From positions 1-12,491 of the forward strand of contig DATAZV010000335.1 of NCBI GenBank assembly GCA_036271855.1: a stretch of DNA of 12,491 nt, written 5' to 3'. Below the pieces are notes generated by a model, which did not search any database, was not told the DNA's origin, and saw only the letters and a list, made by a program, of their open reading frames with translations. The stretch is from JAQGMJ01 sp036271855. GTDB lineage: Bacteria; Pseudomonadota; Gammaproteobacteria; Burkholderiales; JAEUOS01. The translations under genes and the position numbers were made by a program. Every line of letters starts with the position of its first letter. The stretch's first letter is position 1. Shown in pieces: positions 5,939 through 12,491 of this stretch.

Positions 5939-6913
5939 ATGACCGCCCTTGCTTTCGACCCGGATCGCTCCAGCCCCTGGCATGCGGGCGAGCGCGCGGC
6001 GCAGGAGCGGGCCGGCGTGCGCCAGATGATGGAAGAGCTGGGCCTGCGCGTGCTGCGCCCGTACATGCCGGAGCAGCACCGCAACTTTTTCAACCAGTTA
6101 CCGTTTATCGTTGTCGGCAGCGTCGATGAAGCAGGCCAGCCTTGGGCCGGCGTGCTGGCCAGCCCGCCGGGCTTTGTCAGCTCGCCCGATCCGCAGCATC
6201 TACGCATCGCGGCGGCGCCGCTGCAGGGCGACCCGCTGGCGCACAACCTGCGCGCCGGCGCGGCGGTGGGCCTCTTGGGTATCGAGCCGCACACCCGGCG
6301 GCGCAACCGGATGAACGGCATCGTCGACCAGGTCGAGGCGGAAGCTTTCAGCGTGCGCGTGGTGCAGAGTTTCGGCAATTGCCCGAAGTACATCCAGGCG
6401 CGCCAGCCGGTGTACCTGGATCAAGTGCCGGAACATGCGGGCACCCTCGTCCGCGGCCAGGTGCTGGATGCGCGCGCGCGTGACATGCTGCGCCGGGCCG
6501 ATACGTTTTTCATCGCCACCGCTTTCGCCGGTGGCGATACCGACAATCCCCGCACGCGCGGGGTCGACGTCTCCCACCGTGGCGGCCGGCCGGGCTTTGT
6601 GCGGGTCGATGAAGACGGCACCCTGACGGTGCCGGACTTCAACGGCAACCAGTTCTTCAATACCATCGGCAACCTGCAGGTCAATCCGCGCGCCGGGCTG
6701 CTGCTGATCGATTTCGACAACGGCGACCTGCTCTACCTGGCGGTGGAGGCGCAGATCGTCTGGGACGGGCCCGAAGTCGAAGCGTTTGGCGGAGCGCAGC
6801 GCCTGCTGCGTTTCCACGTGCGGGAGATGCGCCGCAGCGAGGCGGTATTGCCGTTGCGCTGGGGTGCAGCCACGCAGTCGCCGCATTTGGGCGCCACTGG
6901 CGCCTGGGTGTGA
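5939..6913 (+). CDS. tandem pyridoxamine 5'-phosphate oxidase-like flavin-binding fold protein
   Basis: A 324-residue protein with two PNPOx-like split-barrel segments. The first is at about residues 47-158 (HRNFFNQLPFIVVGSVDEAG, QPWAGVLASPPGF, then RRRNRMNG and the GNCPKYIQ signature). The second is at about 185-300 (RADTFFIATAF, DVSHRGGRPGFVRV, FFNTIGNLQVNPRAGLLLID). This pattern matches a family also found fused to a C-terminal 2Fe-2S/FAD ferredoxin-reductase module. Here it ends after the barrel (GATGAWV), so any reductase partner must be encoded elsewhere. FMN binding is likely; the reaction is unknown. ATG at 5939 has AAAAGGAG (5925-5932) six bases upstream. The 30-base gap after the GST gene indicates one transcript, probably LysR-controlled. 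Confidence 0.9.
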   Translation: MTALAFDPDRSSPWHAGERAAQERAGVRQMMEELGLRVLRPYMPEQHRNFFNQLPFIVVGSVDEAGQPWAGVLASPPGFVSSPDPQHLRIAAAPLQGDPLAHNLRAGAAVGLLGIEPHTRRRNRMNGIVDQVEAEAFSVRVVQSFGNCPKYIQARQPVYLDQVPEHAGTLVRGQVLDARARDMLRRADTFFIATAFAGGDTDNPRTRGVDVSHRGGRPGFVRVDEDGTLTVPDFNGNQFFNTIGNLQVNPRAGLLLIDFDNGDLLYLAVEAQIVWDGPEVEAFGGAQRLLRFHVREMRRSEAVLPLRWGAATQSPHLGATGAWV

Positions 6914-6969
6914 CGGTCGGCACGACCGGTACCCGGAACTGAAACACCGGGTGGCCTGGCAGGCCCGGT
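6914..6969. terminator. hairpin pair between convergent genes, weak terminator candidate
   Basis: Two stem-loops fill the 69-base gap between the convergent PNPOx-like and histidine kinase genes. CGGTCG-GCA-CGACCG (6914-6928) starts immediately after the PNPOx stop. ACCGGG...CCCGGT (6946-6969) contains the alternative inner stem GGCCT-GGC-AGGCC. Neither is followed by a real T-run, so intrinsic termination is doubtful. Confidence 0.35.
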
Positions 6970-6982
6970 TGATTCAGTGAGC

Positions 6983-8719
6983 CTAGCGCGCCTGCGGCAA
7001 TTCGAACCAGAAGGTGGCGCCGTGGTCGGCGTTGTTGTGATAGCCGATGCGTCCGCCGCAGCCTTCGACGATCGCCTTGCAGAACGACAGGCCGAGACCG
7101 GCCCCGCCCTGGGAACGCGTGTGCGAAGCGTCGGCCTGGGCGAATTTGCTGAAAATGCGGCCGGCGAACTGCGGCGGCACTCCGGGCCCCTCGTCGCTGA
7201 CCATGAAACGCACCACCGTATCGGCGCGCTCCGCACTCATGGTGATGGTGCTGCCGGCGGGCGAAAATTTCAGTGCATTGTCCAGCAGGTGCACCAGCAC
7301 CTTTTGCACCCAGCGCGCATCGGCCTCGACGCGGGCGCCGGCGGCCATGTCGGCGAGCACCAGGAATTTGCCCTGCGTGCTGGCGGCGGCCTGCTCGCCT
7401 TGCAGCGCGTTTTCGATCAGCGTGGAGGCAGCTACCGCCTCGGGCATGAAGCTGATGCCGCCGGACTCGATTTTTTGCAGGCTGAGGATGGTGTCGATCA
7501 GCTGGTGCAGGCGGTCGGCCGACTGCGCCGCCATGCCGACCAGGGCACGCGAGGTTTCCGGCAGTTCGCCGCCGTCGCCGGCCTGCAGCGCCTCCACCGC
7601 GCCGATCACGCTCATCAGCGGGGTGCGGAACTCGTGGCTGACGGAACTGATGAAATCGTCCTTGATGGTCTCCAGCGCCCGGCGCCGCGAGATGTTGCGC
7701 ACGAACAGCACCATGCGCCGCTCCCCGCCTTCGAACAGCCCCGGCGCGCCGCCCTGCCCGCCCAGTTCGGCCAGCGCGGCTTCCACCGGCACTTCGCGGC
7801 CGTCGCGGGTGAGGATGGCGTCCTCGAAACGCGGCCAGTTGCGCGAGGTGCCGCCGTCGAGCCAGTAGCGGGCGATTTCCTGGCGCAGCGCTTCGTGGCG
7901 CTCCTCCGGCTGCAGGCTGGCGAACGGCATGCCGGCCATTTCGCTCACGCCGTAGCCGAACAAGGCGCCGGCCGACGGGTTGGCAAAGCGGATCAGGCCG
8001 CGGTCGTCGAAAATCAGCACGGCGTCGATCGAGATGTCCCAGATCGCGCGGTACAGCGCTTCGCTGGTGCGGATGCGCCGCCGCAGTCCCGACAGGTAGT
8101 AGGCGAACCAGCCGGTCCAGGGCAGCGCAATCAGCAAAAACACGCCCTGCAGCAGGTCGATGGTGGAATCGGAACGCTGCGGATCGACGTAGCGCGCGGC
8201 CCACACCGAGAGCGCATAGCAGGCCAGCGTGTAGAGGCTGAGGATGACAAATTCGCGCCGCGAAAAACGGAAGGCGTAGAAAATCAGGCCGGCGAAATAC
8301 AGCAGCATCAACAAGGGCCGGGCCGGGCCGGCATACGCCATCACATAGCTGGTGACGCCGATGGCGCAGGCGGCCTGCGGCAGCAGCAGGGCGGGCTCGG
8401 CAAAGCGCAGGTTGAAGTTGCTGCGGAAGGCAGCGTAAAAAACCAGGGCGACGGCGATTACCAGCGCCGTCGCGCTGAGCAGCACGCCCGCCGGCAGCAA
8501 GCCGGCGAAATGACAGGCGGAAAACAGGCCGAGTGCGACTACCGAAGTGCCGACGGCAAGGAAAAAACGCCGCATGCGCAGGACCTGCGCCTGTTCCATG
8601 CTCAGTCGCGCCGGATGCGGCGATGCGCGCGGCGGAGCTTCGAACACGCCGCGCAATCCGCCTGCGCCGCGCAGCCCTCCAGACTCCAGACTCATTCCCA
8701 TCGTCCCATGGTAAAACAT
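6983..8719 (-). CDS. membrane-bound PAS sensor histidine kinase (orphan)
   Basis: A 578-residue hybrid-less sensor kinase. After a cytoplasmic N-terminus, about six hydrophobic segments occur between residues 52 and 210 with no large periplasmic loop. A PAS domain follows (about 218-345: YRAIWDISIDAVLIFDDRGL, FANPSAGALFGYGVSEMAGM). The HisKA domain has the phospho-acceptor His362 in SSVSHEFRTPLMSVIG. The HATPase_c domain has an N box LVHLLDNALKFSP (Asn481), G1 VSDEGPGVP (Asp509), F box FSKFAQAD and G2 GGAGLGLSF. It autophosphorylates and passes phosphate to a response regulator, but none is encoded in the window. The start is uncertain: ATG 8719, 8701, 8695 and 8599 are all in frame and none has a good SD. 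It lies 82 bases after the CopD-like gene on the same strand. Confidence 0.92.
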   Translation of the reverse strand: MFYHGTMGMSLESGGLRGAGGLRGVFEAPPRASPHPARLSMEQAQVLRMRRFFLAVGTSVVALGLFSACHFAGLLPAGVLLSATALVIAVALVFYAAFRSNFNLRFAEPALLLPQAACAIGVTSYVMAYAGPARPLLMLLYFAGLIFYAFRFSRREFVILSLYTLACYALSVWAARYVDPQRSDSTIDLLQGVFLLIALPWTGWFAYYLSGLRRRIRTSEALYRAIWDISIDAVLIFDDRGLIRFANPSAGALFGYGVSEMAGMPFASLQPEERHEALRQEIARYWLDGGTSRNWPRFEDAILTRDGREVPVEAALAELGGQGGAPGLFEGGERRMVLFVRNISRRRALETIKDDFISSVSHEFRTPLMSVIGAVEALQAGDGGELPETSRALVGMAAQSADRLHQLIDTILSLQKIESGGISFMPEAVAASTLIENALQGEQAAASTQGKFLVLADMAAGARVEADARWVQKVLVHLLDNALKFSPAGSTITMSAERADTVVRFMVSDEGPGVPPQFAGRIFSKFAQADASHTRSQGGAGLGLSFCKAIVEGCGGRIGYHNNADHGATFWFELPQAR

Positions 8720-8759
8720 GCTCCACTCAGGGCCTATAGCCCAAAGTGATTAATCCGGA

Positions 8760-8780
8760 CGCAGGCAGCAGGCGCCTGCG
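8760..8780. repeat. stem-loop between CopD-like and histidine kinase genes
   Basis: CGCAGGC (8760-8766) pairs with GCCTGCG (8774-8780) around a 7-base loop. The same stretch contains the 12-bp perfect palindrome GCAGGCGCCTGC (8768-8779). There is no U-tract on either strand. It could attenuate read-through from the lipid A operon into the kinase gene. Confidence 0.35.
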
Positions 8781-8801
8781 CAATTCCCGTAAGGACGAAG
8801 C

Positions 8802-9263
8802 CTACACCAGGGAGACGACGCCGGGCTCGGCAGCGGCAATCGCGACCACCAGCAGCCCGAGGCCGAGGTTGACCGCCACCAGCAGGCGGATGCGGCCCAG
8901 GGCGGCCGCGGCGGCCGGCCAGTCGGAGACCACGACGGCAGCGGCAAGGCGCCTGTAGAGCGCAAAGCGGATATGGCCGAACAGCAGCATCATCAGCACG
9001 CCGATACCGAGCATGGCGTGGATGTAGGCGGGCACCGCGAACATGCGGCCCATCATGGCAGCGCCGGAGGCGAGGATCAGCACGATCGACCATTCGACCC
9101 AGGTGAAAAATCGCCCGAGCACGGCCGCCATCAGTTGCAGGCGTTCCGGTGGCTGCAAGGTTGCGGCCGCCGCCGGGCGCAAGGCGAAGTGGGCGAAGAA
9201 CATGCCGCCGACCCACACGATGACCCCCAGCAGATGCGCCAGCAACAGCAGGCGATAACTCAA
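8802..9263 (-). CDS. CopD-like small integral membrane protein, TTG start
   Basis: A 153-residue protein with four predicted membrane segments (about 5-27, 53-75, 82-98, 124-146). The opening SYRLLLLAHLLGVIVWVGGM and FFAHFALRP, with membrane-embedded His10, His25, His82 and His97, match the CopD / four-helix copper-resistance-D-like group. These paired histidines could bind haem or copper, but copper transport is not shown. The start is TTG at 9263-9261: its last two bases open the TGA stop of rnhB, giving a TTGA overlap that implies translational coupling. The first membrane helix rules out a later ATG start. It is the last clear member of the rnhB operon before an 82-base gap. Confidence 0.82.
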   Translation of the reverse strand: MSYRLLLLAHLLGVIVWVGGMFFAHFALRPAAAATLQPPERLQLMAAVLGRFFTWVEWSIVLILASGAAMMGRMFAVPAYIHAMLGIGVLMMLLFGHIRFALYRRLAAAVVVSDWPAAAAALGRIRLLVAVNLGLGLLVVAIAAAEPGVVSLV

Positions 9264-9958
9264 AGCAGTTCACCGAGGATGTGCTTGACCGGGGCGAAGC
9301 TGCGGCGGTGCGCCGGGCAGGCGCCGTGCACGCGGATCATCTCCAGGTGCAGCTGGGTGGCATAACCCTTGTGCTGCTCGAAGGCGTAATTCGGGTAGGT
9401 GCGCGACAGGGTCACCAGTTCGCGGTCGCGCGCCGATTTGGCCAGGATGGAGGCGGCGGAGATCGCCGCCACCAGCGCATCGCCCTTGACGATGGCGCGC
9501 GCGGTGTAGGGCACCAGGGGCACGAAACCGCCGTCGACCCAGACTTCGTCCGGCGTCACCAATAGTTTTTCCACTGCGCGGCGCATGGCGAGCATGCTGG
9601 CGTTGAAAATGTTCATGGTGTCGATTTCCTCCACCGAGGCGGAGGCGATGCCGAAGGCCAGCGCATCGGTCTGGATTTTTATCGCCAGGCGCTCGCGCAC
9701 CGCGGCGCTGAGCTTTTTCGAGTCGTCCAGGCCGCGGATGCGTTTTTTCGGATGCAGCACGACGGCGGCGGCGTAGACCGGGCCGGCGAGCGGGCCGCGC
9801 CCGGCCTCGTCCACCCCGCAGATCAGCAGGCCCTTGGCCAGGGGCGGCTTGCGCAGTGCCTTGACGCCGCGCGCGTATCGCTTGTCGATCCCGGCCAGCA
9901 GGTCGGGCTGGATTTCCTCGGGAGGAACCAGTTCCGGGGGGAGCTCGGGAAAGCGCAT
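9260..9958 (-). CDS. rnhB: ribonuclease HII
   Basis: A 232-residue RNase HII, which cuts the RNA strand of RNA-DNA hybrids and starts removal of misincorporated ribonucleotides. The four metal-binding acids are present: Asp50 and Glu51 in GVDEAGRGPLAGPV, Asp142 in VDGGFVP, and Asp160 in KGDALVAAISAASILAK. GLDDSKKLS and the C-terminal YPNYAFEQHKGYAT and HRRSFAPVK signatures are also intact. The first 43 residues lie ahead of the usual family start (near GLLICGVDE). No other in-frame ATG is available, so ATG 9958 is kept; GGGAG lies upstream but about 13 bases away. Its place after lpxB is conserved in many proteobacteria. Its stop overlaps the TTG start of the CopD-like gene. Confidence 0.96.
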   Translation of the reverse strand: MRFPELPPELVPPEEIQPDLLAGIDKRYARGVKALRKPPLAKGLLICGVDEAGRGPLAGPVYAAAVVLHPKKRIRGLDDSKKLSAAVRERLAIKIQTDALAFGIASASVEEIDTMNIFNASMLAMRRAVEKLLVTPDEVWVDGGFVPLVPYTARAIVKGDALVAAISAASILAKSARDRELVTLSRTYPNYAFEQHKGYATQLHLEMIRVHGACPAHRRSFAPVKHILGELL

Positions 9959-9995
9959 GCGCGGAATTCTACTCCCGCCGGCAGACTACCGGGTG

Positions 9996-10031
9996 GGCGC
10001 GGCGGCCGGCCGGCCGGCCGCCGGCCGCGCC
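9996..10031. repeat. GC-only palindrome between lpxB and rnhB
   Basis: Bases 10001-10022 form a perfect 22-bp palindrome built from a CCGG/GGCC tetramer run. It is flanked by GGCGCGGC (9996-10003, overlapping) and GCCGCGCC (10024-10031), which can pair as an outer stem. The stretch is entirely G+C. It lies in the 86-base gap between lpxB and rnhB, otherwise tightly packed on both sides. No T-run follows on the minus strand, so an mRNA stabilising or attenuating structure is more likely than an intrinsic terminator. Confidence 0.6.
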
Positions 10032-10044
10032 GCATTCTGCCGCC

Positions 10045-11220
10045 TCAAGCGCCGGGGAAAAATGCCTCGACGATCGCCGCGGCGGCACGCGGCGCCATGC
10101 CACATTTGAGTTCGGCGTGCAGGCGCGTAAAGCGCGCGGCGAGGCGCGCGCGCGCCGGCGCGTCCTGCAGCAGGTTGATCAGGGCCTGCGCCAGGTTTTC
10201 CGCGCTGGCGTCTTCCTGGTAGAACTCCGGCACGACGAATTCACCGCACAGGATGTTCGGCAGGCCGCCGTAAGGAAGATAGGACATGCGCTTCATCAAG
10301 GCCCACGACAGCGGCGCCATGTTGTAGGCAATCGCCATCGGACGCTTGAACAGCGCGGTTTCCAGCGTCGCGGTGCCGCTGGCCACCAGGGCGACGTCGC
10401 AGGCGGCCAGGGCGGTGTGCGCATCGCGCGGCGAGGCGGTCCATGCCAACGGCATGGCTTTCCCGCCTTTTTCCTCGGCGGCGCGCACGGCGGCGCGCCA
10501 CAGGGCTTCGGTCGGTTCACTGGCCAGAGGCACGACAAAATGCACAGCCGGATGGCGCGCGCGCATCAGCAAGGCGGCAGCGGCAAAGCGTTCACCCAGA
10601 TAGCGTAATTCGGACTGGCGGCTGCCCGGCATCAGGGCCACCACCGGACCGGCGGCGGGCAGGCCGAGGCGGGCGCGGGCGCCGGTCGCATCGGGCTGCA
10701 TCGGCACCACGTCGGCCAGCGGATGGCCGACATAGGTGGCCGGCACGCCGGCATTGCGATACAGCGATTCCTCGAAGGGAAACAGGCAGAGCATGTGGCC
10801 GGCGGCGCGCTTGATCTTGTTCGTCCGCCCGCCGCGCCAGGCCCAGATCGAGGGGCTGATGAAGTGGGCGGTGGAAAGGCCTTGCTCGCGCAGGCGGATT
10901 TCCAGGTCGAGGTTGAAATCAGGGGCGTCGACGCCGATGAACAAATCGGGCGCTTTTTCGAGCAGGCGGCGCGCGAGTTGTTTGCGGATACCGCTGATCT
11001 CGCGATAGTGCCTGAGCACCTCGACATAGCCGCGCACCGCCAGTTTTTCGCTCGGCCACCAGGCTTCGAAGCCCTGCGCGATCATCCGCGGGCCGCCGAT
11101 GCCGACGAAACGCGCCGCCGGCAGGCGCGAGCGAATAGCTTCGATCAGGTGCGCCCCCAGCAGGTCGCCGGAGGCTTCGCCGGCCACCATGGCGATGCGC
11201 GGCGCGGCGTTTGTTGTCAC
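10045..11220 (-). CDS. lpxB: lipid-A-disaccharide synthase
   Basis: A 391-residue family GT19 enzyme joining UDP-2,3-diacylglucosamine and lipid X to give the tetra-acyl beta-1,6 disaccharide of lipid A at the inner membrane face. Conserved elements are MVAGEASGDLLGAHL (Glu15), FIGVDAPDFN (Asp98), HFISPSIWAWR (119-129), YVGHPLAD, the UDP-binding MPGSRQSEL (197-205), VASGTATLETAL (279-290) and LPYGGLPNILCGE (315-327). Length is normal. The start is GTG (11220-11218), the first in-frame start after a stop. GGA sits immediately before the GTG, too close for a normal SD, so translation may depend on coupling to lpxA, whose stop lies six bases upstream. An ATG at residue 11 would cut into the conserved strand. 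Confidence 0.97.
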   Translation of the reverse strand: MTTNAAPRIAMVAGEASGDLLGAHLIEAIRSRLPAARFVGIGGPRMIAQGFEAWWPSEKLAVRGYVEVLRHYREISGIRKQLARRLLEKAPDLFIGVDAPDFNLDLEIRLREQGLSTAHFISPSIWAWRGGRTNKIKRAAGHMLCLFPFEESLYRNAGVPATYVGHPLADVVPMQPDATGARARLGLPAAGPVVALMPGSRQSELRYLGERFAAAALLMRARHPAVHFVVPLASEPTEALWRAAVRAAEEKGGKAMPLAWTASPRDAHTALAACDVALVASGTATLETALFKRPMAIAYNMAPLSWALMKRMSYLPYGGLPNILCGEFVVPEFYQEDASAENLAQALINLLQDAPARARLAARFTRLHAELKCGMAPRAAAAIVEAFFPGA

Positions 11221-11226
11221 TCCGTG

Positions 11227-12003
11227 CTAGCGGATGATGCCGCGCGTGGACACGGCGAAGAAATCGAGGAAGGGCTGCAGCTCTGGCTGGCTGGCGGCCA
11301 GTTGCGCCAGTTCGGCGCGCGCCGCTTCCAGGGTGTGGCCGGACTTGTAGAGGATCTTGTAGGCGCGGCGCAGGTTTTCGATCTGCCCGGGGGTGAAACC
11401 GCGGCGTTTCAAGCCCTCGGTGTTGATGCCGTAGGGCGCGGCCGGGTCGCCGGAGCACATGACATAGGGCGGTAGGTCCTTCGACAACGCCGAGCACATG
11501 CCGCTCATGGCATGCGCGCCGATTTGCACGAACTGGTGGATCCCGGTCATGCCGCCGATGATCGCCCAGTCGCCCATGTGCACATGGCCGGCGAACTGCA
11601 CGCTGTTGGCGATGATCACGTGGCTGCCGATCTGGCAATCGTGCGCGATATGCACGTAGGCCATGATCCAGTTGTCGCCGCCGATGCGCGTCACCCCGCC
11701 GTCCTGCACGGTGCCGCGGTTGAAGGTACAGAACTCGCGGATGGTGTTGCCGTCGCCGATCTCGAGTGTGGTCGGCTCGCCCGCATATTTCTTGTCCTGC
11801 GGCGCGCCGCCGATGGAGCAGAATTGCCAGATGCGGTTATCCCTGCCAATGCGGGTGCCGGACTCGATCACGCAGTGCGGGCCGACGCTGGTGCCTTCGC
11901 CGATCTGCACGCCGGCGCCGATCACCGTGTAGGGGCCAACTTCGACGCTGCCATCGAGCTCGGCCGCGGCATCCACCAAGGCGGTGGGGTGGATCTTTGC
12001 CAT
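11227..12003 (-). CDS. lpxA: UDP-N-acetylglucosamine O-acyltransferase
   Basis: A 258-residue left-handed beta-helix enzyme that moves 3-hydroxyacyl from ACP to O-3 of UDP-GlcNAc, the first step of lipid A synthesis. Hexapeptide repeats fill residues about 1-185 (IGAGVQIGEGTSVGPHCVIE and similar). The catalytic base is His121 in YVHIAHDCQIG (E. coli His125). Other conserved segments are SIGGAPQDKKYAGE (63-76) and IHQFVQIGAHAMSGM (155-169). Met169 aligns with E. coli Gly173, the acyl-length ruler, and matches Met169 of Pseudomonas aeruginosa LpxA, a C10 enzyme. The helical C-domain starts near GINTEGLKRRGFT. ATG at 12003 has GAGG upstream; fabZ ends seven bases before it. Part of the fabZ-lpxA-lpxB operon. 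Confidence 0.97.
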   Translation of the reverse strand: MAKIHPTALVDAAAELDGSVEVGPYTVIGAGVQIGEGTSVGPHCVIESGTRIGRDNRIWQFCSIGGAPQDKKYAGEPTTLEIGDGNTIREFCTFNRGTVQDGGVTRIGGDNWIMAYVHIAHDCQIGSHVIIANSVQFAGHVHMGDWAIIGGMTGIHQFVQIGAHAMSGMCSALSKDLPPYVMCSGDPAAPYGINTEGLKRRGFTPGQIENLRRAYKILYKSGHTLEAARAELAQLAASQPELQPFLDFFAVSTRGIIR

Positions 12004-12010
12004 GGGCGCC

Positions 12011-12460
12011 TCAGGCCTCCGGGGTGCGGATGGCGCACATCAGTTGCGCTTCGGTGACCACTTCGCCGTCGACCTTGGCCTCGACCTTGTACTTCCACAG
12101 CCCGCGCGACTGGCGGATGATGGTCGAGTGCAGGTGCAGCTGGTCGCCCGGCATCACCGGCTTCTTGAAACGCGCGTCGTCGATGCCGACGAAGTAGTAG
12201 ACCGACTTGCGGTCCGGCTTGGCGTCCTTGCTCTTGAAAGAGAGGATGGCCGAGGCCTGCGCCAGCGCTTCGAGGATCAGCACCCCGGGCATCACCGGGT
12301 GATAGTCGAAGTGACCGGGGAAAAAAGGCTCGTTGATGGTGACGTTTTTCACCGCGTGGATGCTCTCGTTCTTGACGACGTCGATCACCCGGTCCACCAG
12401 CAGGAAGGGGTAGCGGTGCGGCAGATACTCGAGGATGGCGTGTATGTCCATGCTGTCCAT
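12011..12460 (-). CDS. fabZ: 3-hydroxyacyl-ACP dehydratase FabZ
   Basis: A 149-residue hot-dog-fold enzyme that dehydrates 3-hydroxyacyl-ACP to trans-2-enoyl-ACP in type II fatty acid synthesis. It therefore competes with LpxA, encoded next to it, for the same substrate. It shows the family opening ILEYLPHRYPFLLVDRV, the catalytic His50 in EPFFPGHFDYHPVMPGVL and Glu64 in LILEALAQ. The C-terminal part (KKPVMPGDQLHLH, GEVVTEAQLMCAI) is typical and the length is normal. ATG at 12460 is used; a second in-frame ATG at 12451 (MDIHAILEYLP) is equally close to the family start, and neither has a strong SD. It is separated by about 18 bases from a stop codon that probably ends lpxD. Confidence 0.96.
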   Translation of the reverse strand: MDSMDIHAILEYLPHRYPFLLVDRVIDVVKNESIHAVKNVTINEPFFPGHFDYHPVMPGVLILEALAQASAILSFKSKDAKPDRKSVYYFVGIDDARFKKPVMPGDQLHLHSTIIRQSRGLWKYKVEAKVDGEVVTEAQLMCAIRTPEA

Positions 12461-12478
12461 GACGGGGCCTGTGCGTGG

Positions 12479-12491
12479 TTATTTGTCGGAG
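12479..12491 (-). CDS. probable last codons of lpxD (only the 3' end in window)
   Basis: On the minus strand one frame reads Ser-Asp-Lys followed by TAA (12481-12479), 18 bases upstream of fabZ. In betaproteobacteria lpxD usually precedes fabZ, so this is probably its tail. Identity rests on gene order, because three codons carry no family signal. Confidence 0.35.

Noticed and set aside
6681..8726. 681-codon minus-strand open frame overlapping the histidine kinase
   Set aside because: It has Arg/Ala-rich shadow composition, while the overlapping frame encodes a complete kinase with all motifs. Length alone reflects high GC.
8730..8742. GGGCCTATAGCCC with TATAGG as a kinase promoter
   Set aside because: The dyad is imperfect and no -35 box lies 16-18 bases upstream, so I do not call it.
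6977..8749. 590-codon plus-strand open frame
   Set aside because: Antisense shadow of the histidine kinase gene; no recognisable domain.
10723..11475. 250-codon plus-strand open frame over lpxB/lpxA
   Set aside because: Shadow of two well-supported essential genes.

Overview
This looks like an ordinary chromosomal stretch from a GC-rich betaproteobacterium. The gene order fabZ-lpxA-lpxB-rnhB and the protein flavour point to Burkholderiales, and Oxalobacteraceae (Massilia/Janthinobacterium/Duganella-like) is my best guess. I see no phage, transposon, CRISPR array, tRNA or rRNA. Coding density is high, and no gene-free stretch exceeds about 250 bases.

Left part (1-1864): the 5' end of a bacterial RIO-type kinase gene runs off the left edge. 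Next is a GlxA-type AraC regulator (DJ-1/PfpI-like domain plus AraC HTH), divergent from a small antibiotic-biosynthesis-monooxygenase (ABM) fold gene. The 99-bp gap between them holds two dyad sites exactly 21 bp apart, a strong operator candidate. A strong bidirectional terminator (1821-1847) closes the block.

Middle part (1865-6982): an Old Yellow Enzyme alkene reductase gene is divergent from an orphan Tat-signal-bearing NMT1/SsuA-like substrate-binding protein gene. A LysR regulator gene is divergent from a two-gene unit encoding a glutathione S-transferase-like protein and a tandem PNPOx-like flavin-fold protein. Their shared gap is AT-rich and holds a palindrome overlapping a plausible promoter. 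With the ABM and OYE genes, these give the region a redox/electrophile-detoxification flavour, but no single pathway can be read from it.

Right part (6983-12491): all genes are on the minus strand. From upstream to downstream they are the probable tail of lpxD (only the last codons), fabZ, lpxA, lpxB, rnhB, a CopD-like small membrane protein gene starting with TTG that overlaps the rnhB stop, and an orphan membrane PAS-histidine kinase gene. fabZ-lpxA-lpxB is the conserved lipid A / type II fatty acid branch point. FabZ and LpxA both act on 3-hydroxyacyl-ACP. LpxA carries Met169 at the known hydrocarbon-ruler position, which predicts a 3-OH-C10 preference. A very GC-rich palindrome lies between lpxB and rnhB.

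I found no convincing wholly new system. The best leads are the 21-bp-spaced dyads, the LysR/GST/PNPOx module, the LpxA ruler residue, and the membrane protein and kinase attached to the end of the lipid A operon.
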